A program made the position numbers and the translations under genes. 7,655 nt of DNA from QHWK01 sp035315685 (lineage in GTDB: Bacteria > Acidobacteriota > Vicinamibacteria > Vicinamibacterales > CAVVIG01), in NCBI GenBank assembly GCA_035315685.1, contig DATFXR010000475.1, positions 1-7,655 on the forward strand, written 5' to 3'. Below the pieces are notes generated by a model. The model saw nothing but the letters and a program-made list of their open reading frames with translations. It was not told the origin of the DNA and searched no databases. Below, piece by piece: positions 6,258 to 7,655 of this stretch; the first letter of the stretch is position 1; the number at the start of each line of letters is the position of its first letter.

Positions 6258-6429
6258 AACCGCGAAGACACGAAAGTACGAAGGACACGAAGAAGAAAAC
6301 TGCAGGTAGCCAGCCCCTGCGGTTCGCGCGCGCCGCACGGCCGCCGCTGCGCGGCGAGTGTATCGGCCGGCGGAGCCGGCCGACGTGCGACGCGCGCTCT
6401 CCTCTGCGTGCTCCGCGGAGTCCGCGGTT
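6258..6429. repeat. Repeat-like intergenic element with AACCGCG inverted ends and about 9-nt periodic arms
   Basis: The left end reads AACCGCGAAGACACGAAAG (from 6258) and the right end, on the minus strand, reads AACCGCGGACTCCGCGGAG (from 6429). The first seven bases of the ends form a perfect inverted repeat and similarity continues imperfectly inward. Both arms are made of degenerate units of about 9 nt: CGAA-rich (GACACGAAA/GTACGAAG/GACACGAAG) on the left, and CGC/GAG-rich on the right. The core holds three stem-loops. Similar CACGAAGGACACGAAG and CTCTGCGT...CCGCGGT strings are, from memory, scattered through intergenic DNA of Acidobacteriota, Verrucomicrobiota and others. There is no coding capacity. 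It may be a non-autonomous mobile or REP-like element. Only one copy is visible, so repetition is inferred. Confidence 0.5.
6363..6383. other. Perfect 9-bp GC-rich stem-loop
   Basis: TCGGCCGGC (6363-6371) and GCCGGCCGA (6375-6383) are exact inverted complements separated by GGA. No T-run follows on either strand, so it is not a standard intrinsic terminator. It lies in the core of the repeat-like element, about 90 nt downstream of the TetR stop, where it could protect the 3' end of the mRNA. A smaller hairpin, CGCCGC-TGC-GCGGCG, sits at 6342-6356. Confidence 0.6.
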
Positions 6430-6470
6430 GAGGCGTGTCTTTCGCACGACGGCGAGTCAGTCACGACAAC

Positions 6471-7118
6471 TCAGGAACGACCCGTGACCGCCTGAATGCC
6501 GGCGACGGAGAACGCGGCGATGTGCCGCGCCGCTTCATCGATCTGCTTCGCCGTGCCGCTGAAGGTGAATCCCAGCCGCTCGGCGATCGGATTGCGGCGG
6601 ACGTAGACGAGCGTTTGCGACATGATGCTGCCAACGCAGCGCAGCGTCAGTTGATCGGTCGGCTTGCACCCGGTCATGTCGGCGACGAGGCTCGCGAGGT
6701 ACTCGACCCGCGGGCGGACGCCCTGCTCGACGAGCGCATCGAGCGCCTCGGTCGGATCGTCGAGCTCGCGTTGGATCAGCTGGTGCACCGTCTGGTGATC
6801 GGATGAGAGGACTCGACGCAGGAACACCGCGATGTAGCGCCGCAGTTTCTCTTCCGGCGGTTGTCCGATGCCGGCCTCGCGCCCCGCTTCGGTCGTCGAC
6901 CGCACCGCGTCGATGGCGATTTGCAGCACTTCGCGATACAACCCGAGCTTGTCGCCGAAATGGTAGTTGACGGCGGCGACGTTCGCCCGTGCCGCATGGC
7001 AGATGTCGCGGACGGTGACATTGCCATAGCCGCGCTCGCCGAACAGCAACTCGGCCGCATGGAGCAGGCGATCGCGTGTTTCGACGTCGACGGCGACGCG
7101 AACCCTGGCGCGGCTCAT
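6471..7118 (-). CDS. TetR/AcrR family transcriptional regulator with CerR (CecR/YbiH)-type C-terminal domain
   Basis: The 215-residue protein has a TetR N-terminal DNA-binding domain: TRDRLLHAAELLFGERGYGN (14-33), then the helix-turn-helix TVRDICHAARANVAAVNYHF (35-54) and GDKLGLYREVL (55-65). The remainder, including FLRRVLSSDHQTVHQLIQRELDDPTEALD (99-127) and the CVGSIMSQTLVYVRRNP region, resembles the ligand-binding domain of CecR (YbiH) regulators. In Escherichia coli CecR is encoded with the YbhGFSR membrane-fusion and ABC efflux genes and controls them. Here the ATG overlaps by ATGA with the stop of an ABC-2 permease gene, the same association. It is probably an autorepressor of that efflux operon, whose promoter lies outside the window. 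Whether it also controls the CoA-transferase operon 288 bp downstream is unknown. Confidence 0.9.
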   Translation of the reverse strand: MSRARVRVAVDVETRDRLLHAAELLFGERGYGNVTVRDICHAARANVAAVNYHFGDKLGLYREVLQIAIDAVRSTTEAGREAGIGQPPEEKLRRYIAVFLRRVLSSDHQTVHQLIQRELDDPTEALDALVEQGVRPRVEYLASLVADMTGCKPTDQLTLRCVGSIMSQTLVYVRRNPIAERLGFTFSGTAKQIDEAARHIAAFSVAGIQAVTGRS

Positions 7119-7655
7119 AGCGTCCGCTTGAACAGCAGCGTCGCGGCGCTCATCGCGATCGCCGCAAACAGCATCAGGAACGTCAGGTCGCCGGCAATCG
7201 CGACGAACCCGGTGTTCTTGAGCAGCAGGTTCTTGAACGCGTGCACGGAGTAGGTGAACGGATCGGCGACGGCAATCACCTGCATCCAGCCCGGAAAGCC
7301 CTGTTGCGGGTAGACCGCGCCGCTGGGGAAATAGAGCACCGTGTTCAGGATGCCGAACACGGCGCGCGGCAGCAGCGGATCGCTGACCCGCACCATGAGC
7401 AGGAACATCAGGCTGATCAGCGCGAACGCCGTCACCACGACGACGACGAAGAGCCGCAGCAGCCGCATCGGGTCGAACGGGTTCGGCACGCCGGCAATCA
7501 GCGACCCGATGACCACGAGGAACATGCCGGCAATCACCGCCTTGATCGTCCCCGAGATGTTGAAGCCGGCGATCAGCTCGAACTTCTTGATCGGCGTGAC
7601 CAGGTAGCCCTCGTGCAGGCCGCGCGCCTTGTCGTCGATGAAGATGATGCCGCCG
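7115..7655 (-). CDS. ABC-2 type transporter permease, C-terminal part (5' truncated by window)
   Basis: The frame is open to the window edge; about 179 C-terminal residues are visible and no start is seen. They begin GGIIFIDDKARGLHEGYLVT, then PIKKFELIAGFNISGTIKAV, a pattern of ABC-2 permeases of the YbhS/YbhR and drug or polysaccharide export type. About four hydrophobic segments follow: AGMFLVVIGSLIAGV, LFVVVVVTAFALISLMFLLMV, the AVFGILNTVLYFPSGAVYP region with the family's re-entrant or helical stretch, and FLMLFAAIAMSAATLLF near the C-terminus. The ADPFTYSVHAFKNLLL segment is typical of the ABC-2 family. The internal GTG at 7537 should not be taken as the start. With the CecR-like regulator it forms the end of an efflux operon; ATPase and membrane-fusion genes would be expected beyond the right edge. 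Confidence 0.88.
   Translation of the reverse strand, partial: GGIIFIDDKARGLHEGYLVTPIKKFELIAGFNISGTIKAVIAGMFLVVIGSLIAGVPNPFDPMRLLRLFVVVVVTAFALISLMFLLMVRVSDPLLPRAVFGILNTVLYFPSGAVYPQQGFPGWMQVIAVADPFTYSVHAFKNLLLKNTGFVAIAGDLTFLMLFAAIAMSAATLLFKRTL

Larger units (their letters stand above)
6183..6470. other. Non-coding gap between the TetR gene and the catabolic operon
   Basis: This 288-bp stretch is the only sizeable spacer in the window. I see no credible gene in it. It contains a possible -10 box next to the CoA-transferase, about 65 bp with no clear signal (6194-6257), the 172-bp repeat-like element, and about 40 bp before the TetR stop. Both flanking genes are on the minus strand, so the operon promoter should lie here, at the low-coordinate end. 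Confidence 0.7.

Noticed and set aside
5076..6431. Long plus-strand open frame of 451 codons
   Set aside because: It is antisense to the CoA-transferase gene and then runs through the repeat-like element. It is Arg-, Gln- and His-rich with no recognisable motif, as expected opposite a GC-rich gene.
1..7655. CRISPR array, tRNA, rRNA or insertion sequence
   Set aside because: I saw no regularly spaced repeats, tRNA-like cloverleaf or transposase motifs on either strand.

Overview
The window is about 7.7 kb of GC-rich, densely coding bacterial DNA with almost no spacer. Nearly everything lies on the minus strand. GC-rich codons and an intergenic repeat built from CGAAGACACGAA- and CCGCGGAG-type units suggest an environmental bacterium, possibly a high-GC Acidobacteriota (Vicinamibacteria-like). 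That taxonomy is an inference from recalled sequence style and was not tested.

Layout from the right edge, in the direction of minus-strand transcription. (1) 7655-7115 is the C-terminal part of an ABC-2 type permease. It overlaps by ATGA with a TetR/CecR-like repressor (7118-6471). This looks like the end of an efflux operon of the YbhGFSR-CecR type. (2) 6470-6183 is a 288-bp non-coding gap. It holds a 172-bp repeat-like element with AACCGCG ends and internal hairpins, and a possible -10 box just before the next gene. (3) 6182-192 is a compact six-gene operon: class III CoA-transferase, a DECR2-like SDR reductase, the alpha and beta subunits of a split ThDP decarboxylase of the sulfopyruvate/phosphonopyruvate type, an MmgE/PrpD family enzyme, and an exported tannase/feruloyl-esterase-like hydrolase. 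Three junctions are 4-bp ATGA overlaps. The other two are gaps of 5 and 10 nt with Shine-Dalgarno sequences that overlap or touch the upstream stop codon. (4) At the left edge, on the plus strand, is the end of a MaoC-like hydratase gene. It converges on the esterase gene with a 41-bp overlap.

Together the operon reads as a catabolic module. An exported esterase could release an acid, the CoA-transferase would activate it, and the reductase, the MmgE/PrpD enzyme and the ThDP decarboxylase would process the CoA ester or keto-acid intermediates. A MaoC hydratase is encoded next door. I cannot name the substrate. This set of genes in one translationally coupled operon is the most interesting content of the window. 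All protein calls rest on motif recognition by eye; no search was run.
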